Of a stretch of DNA of 53,669 nucleotides, positions 26,750-34,866 are shown piece by piece. The first letter of the stretch is position 1. Each line of letters begins with the position of its first letter. The stretch is taken from contig NZ_JBHEEH010000016.1 of NCBI RefSeq assembly GCF_041929845.1, forward strand, positions 1 to 53,669. Reading direction: 5' to 3'. The position numbers and the translations under genes are program-made. Under the pieces are notes generated by a model that searched no databases, had not been told where the DNA came from, and saw only the letters and a program-made list of their open reading frames with translations. Source of the stretch: Paenochrobactrum pullorum (lineage in GTDB: Bacteria; Pseudomonadota; Alphaproteobacteria; Rhizobiales; Rhizobiaceae).

Positions 26750-27580
26750 TTATGCTGCCACCATCATTGGTGTCAGCGCGTTGAAGTAGACCTGATCCGG
26801 TGTTTGCCGGTCAAGCGATGAATGTGGCCGTCGGCTGTTGTAGAAATTTAGATATCTGCCGATGCCCGTACGGGCCTCGGACACGGTTTTGTAGGCGTGA
26901 AGATAAACCTCTTCGTATTTGATTGACCGCCAGAGCCTTTCGACGAAGACATTGTCCCGCCACGAACCCTTGCCATCCATTGAGATGGCAATCTCTGCCT
27001 TTTTCAGCACATTAGTGAAGTCGATGGACGTGAACTGTGATCCTTGGTCCGTGTTGAATATTTCAGGCTTTCCATAGCGGACCAGAGCTTCCTCAACCGC
27101 TTCGATGCAGAAGTCCGCCTCCATCGTGATCGACAGTCGCCATGACAGAACCCGGCGACTGAACCAGTCAACGACAGCGCACAGATAGACAAAACCACGT
27201 GCCATCGGAATATACGTTATGTCCATTGCCCACACCTGATTGGGTCTGGTGACCGCTAGCTTGCGCAGGAGATAGGGATAGATTTTATGCCCTGGCGCTG
27301 GCTTCGAGGTGTTTGGGCGACGGTAAATCGCCTCGATGCTCATCTTCTTCATCAGTGTAGCGACATGCAGCCGCCCAACTTCAAGCCCTTCTCCTTTCAA
27401 AAGCCCCTGCAACATCCGACTTCCCGCGAATGGATATTCCAGATGCAATTCATCGATCCGGCGCATCAGTGCCAGATCGACATCCGATACAGGGCGCGGT
27501 GAATAGTAGACACTGCTACGGCTGAACCCAAGGAGCTTTGCCTGTCGTGCGACCGAAAGCTTGTGAGCGCGGTCGATCAT
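26750..27580 (-). CDS. IS3-family transposase OrfB
   Basis: A 276-aa integrase-fold transposase. The DDE triad is seen in WAMDITYIP, FNTDQGSQFTS and GSWRDNVFVERLWRSIKYEEVYLH, and the C-terminus has FYNSRRPHSSLDRQTPDQVYF. Its start overlaps the OrfA stop (ATGA), so it is made by coupling or frameshifting from OrfA. It looks intact and could be active. Confidence 0.92.
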   Translation of the reverse strand: MIDRAHKLSVARQAKLLGFSRSSVYYSPRPVSDVDLALMRRIDELHLEYPFAGSRMLQGLLKGEGLEVGRLHVATLMKKMSIEAIYRRPNTSKPAPGHKIYPYLLRKLAVTRPNQVWAMDITYIPMARGFVYLCAVVDWFSRRVLSWRLSITMEADFCIEAVEEALVRYGKPEIFNTDQGSQFTSIDFTNVLKKAEIAISMDGKGSWRDNVFVERLWRSIKYEEVYLHAYKTVSEARTGIGRYLNFYNSRRPHSSLDRQTPDQVYFNALTPMMVAA

Positions 27581-27888
27581 TTCCTTCCGCCCAGCAATCC
27601 CGCCTTGCTGAGCGCTCCGGCTAAAAAATCGTTCTCCAGAGTTAGCTCACCGATCTTGGCATGCAGCGTTTTAACGTCGACGGTTGGCTCTGTTGGTTCC
27701 CCCTTGGTCTCGTCGCCGAAAACACCGATCGCCCCTTCAAGAAGCTGATCTTTCCATTGCTTTATCTGGTTCGCGTGCACGTCAAACTGCTGGGATAATT
27801 CCACTAGTGTCTGCTCGCCTCTGATCGCAGCGAGCGCAACTTTCGCCTTGAAAGCTGGGCTATGGTTCCGGCGTGGTCGTCTCGTCAT
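27577..27888 (-). CDS. IS3-family OrfA (HTH protein)
   Basis: A 103-aa protein with the IS3 helix-turn-helix, HSPAFKAKVALAAIRGEQTLVELSQQF and VHANQIKQWKDQLLEGA, and a C-terminal leucine-zipper-like helix (KIGELTLENDFLAGALSKAGL). GGAG lies 5 bases before ATG 27888. It directs binding to the element ends and regulates the transposase. Confidence 0.9.
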   Translation of the reverse strand: MTRRPRRNHSPAFKAKVALAAIRGEQTLVELSQQFDVHANQIKQWKDQLLEGAIGVFGDETKGEPTEPTVDVKTLHAKIGELTLENDFLAGALSKAGLLGGRK

Positions 27889-27931
27889 GGTATCTCCTGT
27901 TCACGGCATCTAAGCCGAACTCAGGCAGAAT

Positions 27932-28258
27932 TTCCACTTATCCTAGCTGTGCAGATTTCCCGATCCACCTCTGACTGTCCGCTTTTGGGGCCCTTGCCGG
28001 ACCCCTCAAACGACTGCAATGAAGGCGCAAAGCTGCCTTTCGATTGTCTTGGATGCTTCATAACAACCCGCGCTAGACAAACATCAACATATACCGCCAG
28101 GCTCGCACTTTTTTGGGTTGTCCCCTGCCCCAAACTACGGTCGTTACATATTGTATGTGGTTGCGTGTGTAGCCACCCCCGATTTGAACCTATTTTAGCT
28201 AAGGCACAGTTATAACTGATGAAACTAGATTTTGGTAAGTTTGATGGATTCCAGGCAA
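27932..28258. other. No gene seen, right margin of the island
   Basis: Mixed-composition DNA between the IS3 element and the right repeat. No ORF with recognisable protein character, and no structured RNA that I can support. Confidence 0.4.
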
Positions 28259-28261
28259 CAA

Positions 28262-28300
28262 AAAACCCTCAGCCAACCGTTTGAATTGATTGAGGGTTTT
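28262..28300 (+). terminator. Hairpin before the right direct repeat
   Basis: AAAACCCTCA (28262-28271) pairs perfectly with TGAGGGTTTT (28291-28300) across a 19-base loop, and the right arm ends in a T-tract. It works as an intrinsic-terminator shape in the plus direction. It occupies the same place relative to the repeat as the hairpin at 17366-17404. Confidence 0.55.
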
Positions 28301-28310
28301 GGGTTCTATT

Positions 28311-28344
28311 TGGTTGCGGGGACACGCAACTACCGATACCGACA
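28311..28344 (+). repeat. Right direct repeat, candidate attachment site
   Basis: The second copy of the 34-bp repeat at 17410. In the recombinase reading frame it translates to LVAGTRNYRYRHLFSIEI, then stop near 28368, so it is also the tail of a serine recombinase gene. It marks the right end of the 10.9-kb GC-rich island, after which host-like AT-rich sequence resumes. Confidence 0.7.
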
Positions 28345-28633
28345 CTTATTCTCAATTGAAATTTAAGCCTTATCTATTAGAATACGCAACCGAATTGATG
28401 TCACACAAAGAACTTTCCATTTGTAGAAGACACGTTACTAAAATTTTCAGTGCTACATTAGAAAATATAGCTATTTTACTAGATGTCATAAGCGGAGACG
28501 CGCAGCACGCCACTACCGCGCCTAAACACACTTAAAAGGTTGCGTTGATAGATATCTAGCCGCCTTATCAGCTAGCTGGTCTATGGAGAGACAAGATAGC
28601 AGGCACAACTGTAATGTCCGTGACTATCGGAAA
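28345..28633. other. AT-rich spacer with one unassigned frame
   Basis: An open frame runs from TTG 28290 to 28535 and, after the repeat, reads YLLEYATELMSHKELSICRR. I cannot assign it, and it has no good start, so I do not call it a gene. Confidence 0.3.
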
Positions 28634-30481
28634 TTAAAGTTGTGCAATAATCACTTTTACGACGGTTCTTCCTGGCGTTGATGAAATTTCTAACTTGCCA
28701 CCGACTTTGAGAATTCTTGTTGACATACTTCTCATACCAACACTGATATTGGCTGTTTGTACCGCTAAAACATCAAATCCGATACCGTCATCTTCCAATT
28801 CAAGTACGAGTTCATTTGGGCTTTGCTGCAACCGAAAGCACATCTGCTGCGCTCGACTATGCTTTATGAGATTTGTTAATGCCTCCTCAACAACACGTGT
28901 GAGTGCAAGACATTGTAATGTGCTGGGTGTACTCCGCCAAGCCGATGGAAATTGCCAGTCGGACTTAATGCCAAGCTCATCAAAAAGAATGCTAAACCGA
29001 TGACGTAACGGGGCAATCCATTCCTGCGGCGTAGCTGGAACTTTAGTGCTAGGGCTGGAATTATGATCGATGGTTTGACGCAAGTCATCCCGAAGCAATT
29101 TCAACATTGAAATGACTTGGGGACGGTGAACCTGCTCACTGCCTTGTTCAACTTTTGCCATCATATGAACGAGCGTTCCACCGATACCGTCATGAAGATC
29201 ATGGGCGATATCCAAACGCTCTCTTAATTTTGCATTTTTTAGCTCTAAGAAATGTTCTCGCTCTAATGTAACGGCTAGTTCTGAACGTGCGTTCGCAATG
29301 CTCTCGGCTAATTCAACATTAAACCGTTCAATGCGTCTGACATTATGCGCCTGACGCAGCCCCAGTATCCCCGCCAGGCATAATGTGATGACAATATTCG
29401 CATATGGCAATATTGGAAATTTTTCCGGATCAGGCCGAAAGAGGAGCAACGCATCGTACTGAATCGTCACGAAAAGTACTAATAAGCAAATTGAGAACAA
29501 AAAATATTCGTGATTGCGCTTTTGAAACGTCAATACCGGAAACTGCAAACAGTTAAACAAGAAAAAGCCTAACGAAACGAGTACACTCGATATTTGGATC
29601 GCACCAAGATAATCTTGTGGTGTAAGAATGAGTGCGCCAATAAGTACGCTGAAAATCCCCCATAAAAAGCGTTCATAACGCTTTAAAACCAGCTCGCCAA
29701 AGCGCAATGTAAACATGCAAAAACATGCAATATTCAGCAATAAGGCAATTGCGTTAACTCTTACGAATGTTACAGAATTCGAAAAAGGCCAAGGCGTGGT
29801 CACAAGAATATTAGCTATGAAGACAAGCCAGAACAGTGACGAAAATGCATACCACCCGTAGTAGGTCTTATCACGGCGTATGATCCAGATACAAAAAAAC
29901 AAAATACCGATAACGCCGGAAACTATCACATTTGCAACATATAAAGTACGTTGCCGCCACCAGTAGTTGTCATAAATACTTTGGACCTGCGTTGGCTCAC
30001 CAATGATAACAGAGCCTAGCCCAAGTGTTTGTCCTTTGACACCAACAGTTTTAACCCAAAGTGTATTGATACCTTCAGTCAACCATGCATTATGCAGAAC
30101 CCAATAACGCGGCATATTCCAGCTGCGCGATAATGGCTCTGTCAGATTCTTATCACGCCAGAGGAAATGGTCATTAACGTAGACCTCTCCGGCCATATTG
30201 ATTGTCTGTATGAACAACGCAACAGGATTATGACCTGCTTCAGAACATGTCTGTCGCCAATGAATGCGATACCAAACTTCATCTGAATATTCTGAATGCA
30301 ATTGGTTCCAATAATTTGGTAAGGTTACGGCTTCCCACCGTAAATTTTCAGATTTACGTCCATCAGGACCAGCTTTTGCGGCAGAAATATCAATGATCTC
30401 TGCGGAACATTGCGCAGTAGTCGTCTTTGCCAAAGCAGGCATAGCAAAAAGGCTGAACCATATAATAAGCAGCCACTTCAC
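28634..30481 (-). CDS. 7TM sensor histidine kinase (NarX/DegS-type output)
   Basis: A 615-aa membrane sensor. A signal peptide (1-18) is followed by a periplasmic domain (about 20-175) resembling a jelly-roll sugar-binding fold (EVWYRIHWRQTC...GEVYVNDHFLW). Seven or so membrane helices follow (about 183-375), then a coiled coil (380-420), a HisKA_3 dimerisation domain with phospho-acceptor H430 in AHDLHDGIGG, and an HATPase domain (EEALTNLIKHSRA, EDDGIGF). The layout is that of 7TMR-DISM receptors. It starts at GTG 30481, overlapping the stop of the response regulator gene (GTGA). The periplasmic domain suggests it senses a carbohydrate-like or surface ligand (inference). Confidence 0.88.
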   Translation of the reverse strand: MKWLLIIWFSLFAMPALAKTTTAQCSAEIIDISAAKAGPDGRKSENLRWEAVTLPNYWNQLHSEYSDEVWYRIHWRQTCSEAGHNPVALFIQTINMAGEVYVNDHFLWRDKNLTEPLSRSWNMPRYWVLHNAWLTEGINTLWVKTVGVKGQTLGLGSVIIGEPTQVQSIYDNYWWRQRTLYVANVIVSGVIGILFFCIWIIRRDKTYYGWYAFSSLFWLVFIANILVTTPWPFSNSVTFVRVNAIALLLNIACFCMFTLRFGELVLKRYERFLWGIFSVLIGALILTPQDYLGAIQISSVLVSLGFFLFNCLQFPVLTFQKRNHEYFLFSICLLVLFVTIQYDALLLFRPDPEKFPILPYANIVITLCLAGILGLRQAHNVRRIERFNVELAESIANARSELAVTLEREHFLELKNAKLRERLDIAHDLHDGIGGTLVHMMAKVEQGSEQVHRPQVISMLKLLRDDLRQTIDHNSSPSTKVPATPQEWIAPLRHRFSILFDELGIKSDWQFPSAWRSTPSTLQCLALTRVVEEALTNLIKHSRAQQMCFRLQQSPNELVLELEDDGIGFDVLAVQTANISVGMRSMSTRILKVGGKLEISSTPGRTVVKVIIAQL

Positions 30482-31170
30482 TTTAACAAACCGCGCTCTC
30501 TCGCCGCATGAATAGCACGTGTGCGTGAAGAGACTGCGAGTTTTCGGTAAATATGTTTAATATGGCATTCAACTGTATAGCGCGACAAAGAAAGATGATC
30601 TGCAATATCCTTATTGCCAAGTCCGTCGGCCACCAGCAATAAAATTTGATTTTCGCGTGCGGTCAGCACTTGCTGATAAAAGTCTTTATTGTCTCCGTCT
30701 TTTTCAGGTGCTTTGGAAGGCAGTTCATCGATAATGCGCTTTGCAATAAAAGGATCTATTGGCGCACCCCCGCGTAAAACACTACGCAATGCAATAGCAA
30801 TCTCCAAATCATCCCGCTCTTTAAGCACATAACCGACAGCACCGGCACGCAAGGCACCTAGAATGACGTCCTCTGTGGCCCATGCCGAGATAACCAAAAT
30901 GGAGAGGCCAGGATCACTCGTATTCAGCTCGGATATCAAATCGATACCACTACCATCCGGCAAGCCAATATCAATCAGCGCCAAGGCGACTGGCTGATCT
31001 GACAATTGCGCGCGCGCTTCACTCAGTGAAGCAGCAAAAATAAGGGCGTCAATTTTATAGCCAAATTGTAGCAGAAGATTTTCCAGCCTCAAGCGAACCT
31101 GCATATCGTCCTCAACGATAAGTACCGGTGCAGGCAAAATGAGATTGACCGCTATTGCACCTAAAGACAT
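30478..31170 (-). CDS. NarL/LuxR-type response regulator
   Basis: A 230-aa partner of the kinase. The receiver domain has the acidic pocket VEDD, phospho-acceptor D67 in LIDIGLPDGSG and a conserved Lys in VLKERDD. The C-terminal LuxR HTH is LTARENQILLLVADGLGNKDIADHLSLSRYTVECHIKHIYRKL. An in-frame ATG at 31233 exists, but ATG 31170 is preceded by GAGGAA and starts just before the receiver, so I choose it. It is a good candidate for binding the dyads upstream of the neighbouring secreted-protein genes, because NarL-type regulators bind short inverted repeats. Confidence 0.9.
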   Translation of the reverse strand: MSLGAIAVNLILPAPVLIVEDDMQVRLRLENLLLQFGYKIDALIFAASLSEARAQLSDQPVALALIDIGLPDGSGIDLISELNTSDPGLSILVISAWATEDVILGALRAGAVGYVLKERDDLEIAIALRSVLRGGAPIDPFIAKRIIDELPSKAPEKDGDNKDFYQQVLTARENQILLLVADGLGNKDIADHLSLSRYTVECHIKHIYRKLAVSSRTRAIHAARERGLLK

Positions 31171-31295
31171 AGGTTGGTTCCTCAAGAAGGCCGTAATGGT
31201 TACACAATCTAATACAGTTAAATTTAGCCGCATGAAACTTAACGGCTAAATTTATCTAAATACAGGTCTCCAAATCCAGTTTATTCTTACTCAGT

Positions 31296-34200
31296 TTAAA
31301 ACTTCACGCTAAAATTGGCATTGACGCCGTTTTGAGTGATACCTGAACCAAACTGTCCTTGATAAGAGACACCAAGTTTGGAATTTTTCGTAATGGCGAA
31401 ATCAAGTCCGGCTTCAATCAGTGCTGTATCTTTTCCAATCGGACTGCCCGATGTTGTGAAGGCGTTGGAACCAGCAGCAAAGCTCGCGGTTGATGACGGG
31501 ATCACATCGCCAAAAGCATGCCGCCAGCCAAGATCAGCACGTGCGGTTGTCTGTATATTGCCAAGTTCAAAACCGGTCGAGAGACGCATACCAAGAGTTG
31601 AGAGAGTTGTGTCCATCGCGCCGGATTGTACGCTGAGCGCTGTACCATTATGGCCTTTTTCAGTAAAACTATCCGTTTTGACATGGACATAGGCAAGATT
31701 GGCATAAGGCTCGATGATCGAACGCGGGCTGAGATCATGCGTATAGCCCAACTCGCCAAACACCTGAAACGTACCGCCATGATAATCAGCGGATAGCTTG
31801 TCGGAATAGCCATTGAAAGCAACCGAGCGGCTCATCTCGATATTGTGCCAGGAGTAGGAAAGCCCTGAGCGGAAGCCGAGCGCGCCTTGTGCTGTCGCCC
31901 ATTCGGTTCCTGCATAAGCACCAAACGTATAATTATCGCTGGAGCCGGATGAAGAAAGGCTTGGCGTTTTAAAGGTTGAACGGCTGTATCCGGCCATAAG
32001 ACCTAAGCGCCAACTATCATAAACATCACCGTCAATACCGGTGATGAACCCACCAATGGTCGACTTGGTGCGCGCGGCATTATCAGTTGCTGATTGCGTA
32101 GCCCAACTGCCGAATGCTGCCCCCCATGCGGCATAGCGCTGAAGATCGGCCGTATTGACGGGCGCAACATGATCAATGGCATTGCCTGCCTGACTGGCTT
32201 TGGCTTTCGGGCCATAGGCCATCACAGACACCGGATTAACCGGTGTACCGCCAAATGCCTGAGACAGGCGATTATTGATCGATGACCGGGTGATGCCACT
32301 GGCATTGAGCAAAACGCCACTTGCGGATGCATAGGCCTCACCACTTAGTTGCGGCAGGCTTGAGCGAATGGTTGAGCCGTCAGGCGCAGAAAAATCCAGT
32401 GCTGTGATTAATGGTTTAAGCTCTGCTGCAGCATTAATGGCGAGACTATCCAATGCAGCGCCAACTTCACGGTCTTCACTAGTGCCCGCATATTGCGAAT
32501 AAGCATCAGCATCACGGCTCAACGCCACCGTATAAGCCAGATCGCCATCATGTGTAGCAGTCGCGGTGAGTGTTGGCGAGTTCAATGAGGTGGTTACTCC
32601 AGCGAAGTAACCTTTTTTTGTGTCAGGCTGCAACCATTGGTCAGATGTGAGCGAAAAACCATCGCGATAATAACCGCGATCAGGCGCAAAACTGATTGTG
32701 CCATTGAGATCGGCACCACCCTTTACAACAAGGCTAGCGATGTCACGCTGATCATTGAATGCGAGCTGCAAGGTACCGCTGTTTGATTGGATGTAATTGC
32801 CGTTAATGGTGATGGCCGCACCAGCAACGGAAGGGTTTAAAATCCCGCTGTTGCGAAATTGCTGAGTTGCATCAAACTGGTAGATCCCTTGACCGGAAAG
32901 CATTGCTGCTTGTGCCACATCGACATCAAAGACTTGATGGTCACCGGTCAACAGTGTTGTACCGCCATCAAGATGCAGCGAAATATTCTTGCCCGTGATA
33001 TTGCCATCATAGGCCAACCTGAAATCTGCATCCGCTGCACCCGTTGAATTCCCATTTCCATCCGGTTTTAAGCCGAAACTCAGCTCAGTCAAACGCAAAT
33101 TGCCATTGTCATCTGCTTTTGCATACTCGGAAATAATATCACCAGTAATGCTGGCACCCTGCATGACATTGATCTGTCCCACCAAGGCATTTTCAGACAT
33201 GAAGATTGCAGCCTTTTTACCTGCAACACGGCCGGTCAGGTCGAAGGTGGAAACTAAGGCTCCATTCAGCTCCTCAAAAATAGTAGCGCGCTGATCCTCC
33301 ACTCTGTCATCAAGTTCCAGAATATAAGAGCCACGATAGCCCGTTCCGTCACCACGTGAATTATGGCCAAAGTCAAAGCTGACCGCGATACCGTCGTGAC
33401 CCATCGCTTGCACATCTCCGCGATGGGTTAATGTGTGATCTTTACCATAAGCGAACATGATGCCACGGCCATTCGCACCATTGGCATGCACCTGCACATC
33501 AGGGGCAACAATCAGATTATTGGCAGCTCCATCAATACGGATACCGCCGCCGCCAGCCCCCACAGACAGTAGATCTGCATTCTGGGTGATGGTATTATGA
33601 CTGCCATAGACATGCAGCCCCAAACCCAAAGCAGCAGTGTTATATGTATTATCGGTATAGGCAGTGCCATCCGCATTTCGTCCAAAATACGGATTGTTAT
33701 TAATGATAGTCAGCCCGTCACCATAAACGGAATGCCCGTAAAAATTACGCCGGTCGATTGTGTAACCAATATCTTGCAAAGCAGCCAGCTCGGCTTCCAT
33801 CAGTGTGCTATAATTGCGATAAAGCTGATGGCTCATCAAACTATTTTTAAGTTCAATATGACTGAAAAAAGGAGCGTCATAAGGTCCGTAATCCGTCGCA
33901 ACCCGCATAGGCAGACCCTTCATCGCTCCGTTCAGCACTTCGCTCACATGGGTGCCGGTGAAATAGGCCTGATCTTTTCGGACATCAAAAGCATCCTCAC
34001 CATCTGGAACATAACAACCCTTACAATTTATAAACTGACCAGCACTTGCAAAGTTATCATTATCATCCCGTAAATGCGTGCTCCAGACATCAAAGCCAGG
34101 ACCAAAATCGTCAGCAGAAAATGCTGCAAGTCGATTATTTTGATCTTCCCAACTGAAAGCATTCGACAAAACGCCAAGTGCATGGCCTATTTCGTGAATA

Positions 34201-34733
34201 AGTACGGTGCCTAGCGATGTTTCAGCGGTAAGTGCAATATGGGAGGGCGTATATGGAGCTTGTGACCAGTCCTCTGTCCCGACTTTATTATAAACAACGA
34301 TTGCACCATGCGCCCCATTCGTCAGGTTCGTATAATACTGATTGGTCAATGCCGCTTGCACTGTTGTCGGAGAACCATCCAGCATAGTTGCGGCATGGCT
34401 GCCAGCTGCCGCCCCCGTCCCGCCAATTAATGCGCCGACATTAATGATCGCAGGATTGTTGCCGGGCACAAGTTTAATCACTTCCGCCCAATAACCTGTC
34501 GCGTCGATTATCTGATTTTTATATAAATCGCTTAAGTCCCATTCGGACTCATCGCCAAAACCAAAGACACCATCCCCCACATCGAAAAACCGCAACTGAA
34601 TAAAGGGGGTGCCTTGCGGATCATTGACCACATGCGTGTTAATCGCAGCGGCAGGATTAATCATTGCCCCATAGAGTACACCGGCCGAAAGACAAGTTGA
34701 CATTGTCAGTTTGGCGATCAGTCTGGATGTCAT
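31296..34733 (-). CDS. Autotransporter with zinc-metalloprotease-like passenger
   Basis: A 1145-aa type Va secreted protein. The signal peptide ends near PAAA (residue 30). The passenger has HEIGHALG (H180, E181, H184, G187) within a metzincin-like context; a later SLMSHQLYRNYS could be the Met-turn. The expected third zinc ligand, eleven residues into the motif, is Ser190 rather than His or Asp, so the ligand must differ or activity is doubtful. A CKGC pair lies about 227. A beta-helix-like region follows, then a C-terminal beta-barrel (about the last 270 residues) ending in Phe (FSVKF). The barrel closely matches that of the subtilisin autotransporter at 40037. A conserved dyad sits 88 bp upstream. 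Confidence 0.88.
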   Translation of the reverse strand: MTSRLIAKLTMSTCLSAGVLYGAMINPAAAINTHVVNDPQGTPFIQLRFFDVGDGVFGFGDESEWDLSDLYKNQIIDATGYWAEVIKLVPGNNPAIINVGALIGGTGAAAGSHAATMLDGSPTTVQAALTNQYYTNLTNGAHGAIVVYNKVGTEDWSQAPYTPSHIALTAETSLGTVLIHEIGHALGVLSNAFSWEDQNNRLAAFSADDFGPGFDVWSTHLRDDNDNFASAGQFINCKGCYVPDGEDAFDVRKDQAYFTGTHVSEVLNGAMKGLPMRVATDYGPYDAPFFSHIELKNSLMSHQLYRNYSTLMEAELAALQDIGYTIDRRNFYGHSVYGDGLTIINNNPYFGRNADGTAYTDNTYNTAALGLGLHVYGSHNTITQNADLLSVGAGGGGIRIDGAANNLIVAPDVQVHANGANGRGIMFAYGKDHTLTHRGDVQAMGHDGIAVSFDFGHNSRGDGTGYRGSYILELDDRVEDQRATIFEELNGALVSTFDLTGRVAGKKAAIFMSENALVGQINVMQGASITGDIISEYAKADDNGNLRLTELSFGLKPDGNGNSTGAADADFRLAYDGNITGKNISLHLDGGTTLLTGDHQVFDVDVAQAAMLSGQGIYQFDATQQFRNSGILNPSVAGAAITINGNYIQSNSGTLQLAFNDQRDIASLVVKGGADLNGTISFAPDRGYYRDGFSLTSDQWLQPDTKKGYFAGVTTSLNSPTLTATATHDGDLAYTVALSRDADAYSQYAGTSEDREVGAALDSLAINAAAELKPLITALDFSAPDGSTIRSSLPQLSGEAYASASGVLLNASGITRSSINNRLSQAFGGTPVNPVSVMAYGPKAKASQAGNAIDHVAPVNTADLQRYAAWGAAFGSWATQSATDNAARTKSTIGGFITGIDGDVYDSWRLGLMAGYSRSTFKTPSLSSSGSSDNYTFGAYAGTEWATAQGALGFRSGLSYSWHNIEMSRSVAFNGYSDKLSADYHGGTFQVFGELGYTHDLSPRSIIEPYANLAYVHVKTDSFTEKGHNGTALSVQSGAMDTTLSTLGMRLSTGFELGNIQTTARADLGWRHAFGDVIPSSTASFAAGSNAFTTSGSPIGKDTALIEAGLDFAITKNSKLGVSYQGQFGSGITQNGVNANFSVKF

Positions 34734-34820
34734 TGTTTTCCCCTCAAATACGGCAATCTAAAATTGAGCCGGTGCATCACTTATTTTTATGTATGTCGTC
34801 ATTTTTATTGTAAATCCATC

Positions 34821-34832
34821 CCTGAAAACTGG
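34821..34832 (-). promoter_or_regulatory. Conserved dyad, site 1
   Basis: CCTGAAAACTGG, symmetric as CCNG-N4-CNGG, lies 88 bp upstream of the metalloprotease-autotransporter ATG. It is identical with site 2 over 23 bases (from 34818, ATCCCTG... to ...TAGTTTTA). On the gene strand it reads CCAGTTTTCAGG, as sites 3 and 4 do on theirs. It is a likely activator site for a shared regulon. Confidence 0.7.
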
Positions 34833-34866
34833 TAGTTTTACTATAAAAAGTGTTTTCAAGTGATAG

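Larger units (their letters stand above)
26693..27931 (-). mobile_element. IS3-family element (orfA + orfB)
   Basis: An apparently intact IS3-type element near the right edge of the defence island. Both ORFs are open. Candidate ends read inward GGTTCGGTTTGTCTG near 26696 and AGTTCGGCTTAGATG near 27920; exact termini and target duplication are uncertain. The 150 bases before it, after the YhaN stop, contain no complete gene. Confidence 0.8.

Noticed and set aside
28290..28535. Open frame of 81 codons across the right direct repeat
   Set aside because: It has a TTG start inside a terminator-like hairpin, begins in the wrong frame of recombinase tail sequence and shows no recognised domain. The distal part is protein-like, but that is not enough to call it a gene.
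33597..34073. 158-codon plus-strand frame inside the metalloprotease autotransporter
   Set aside because: Antisense shadow of a well-supported coding sequence with signal peptide, motif and barrel.
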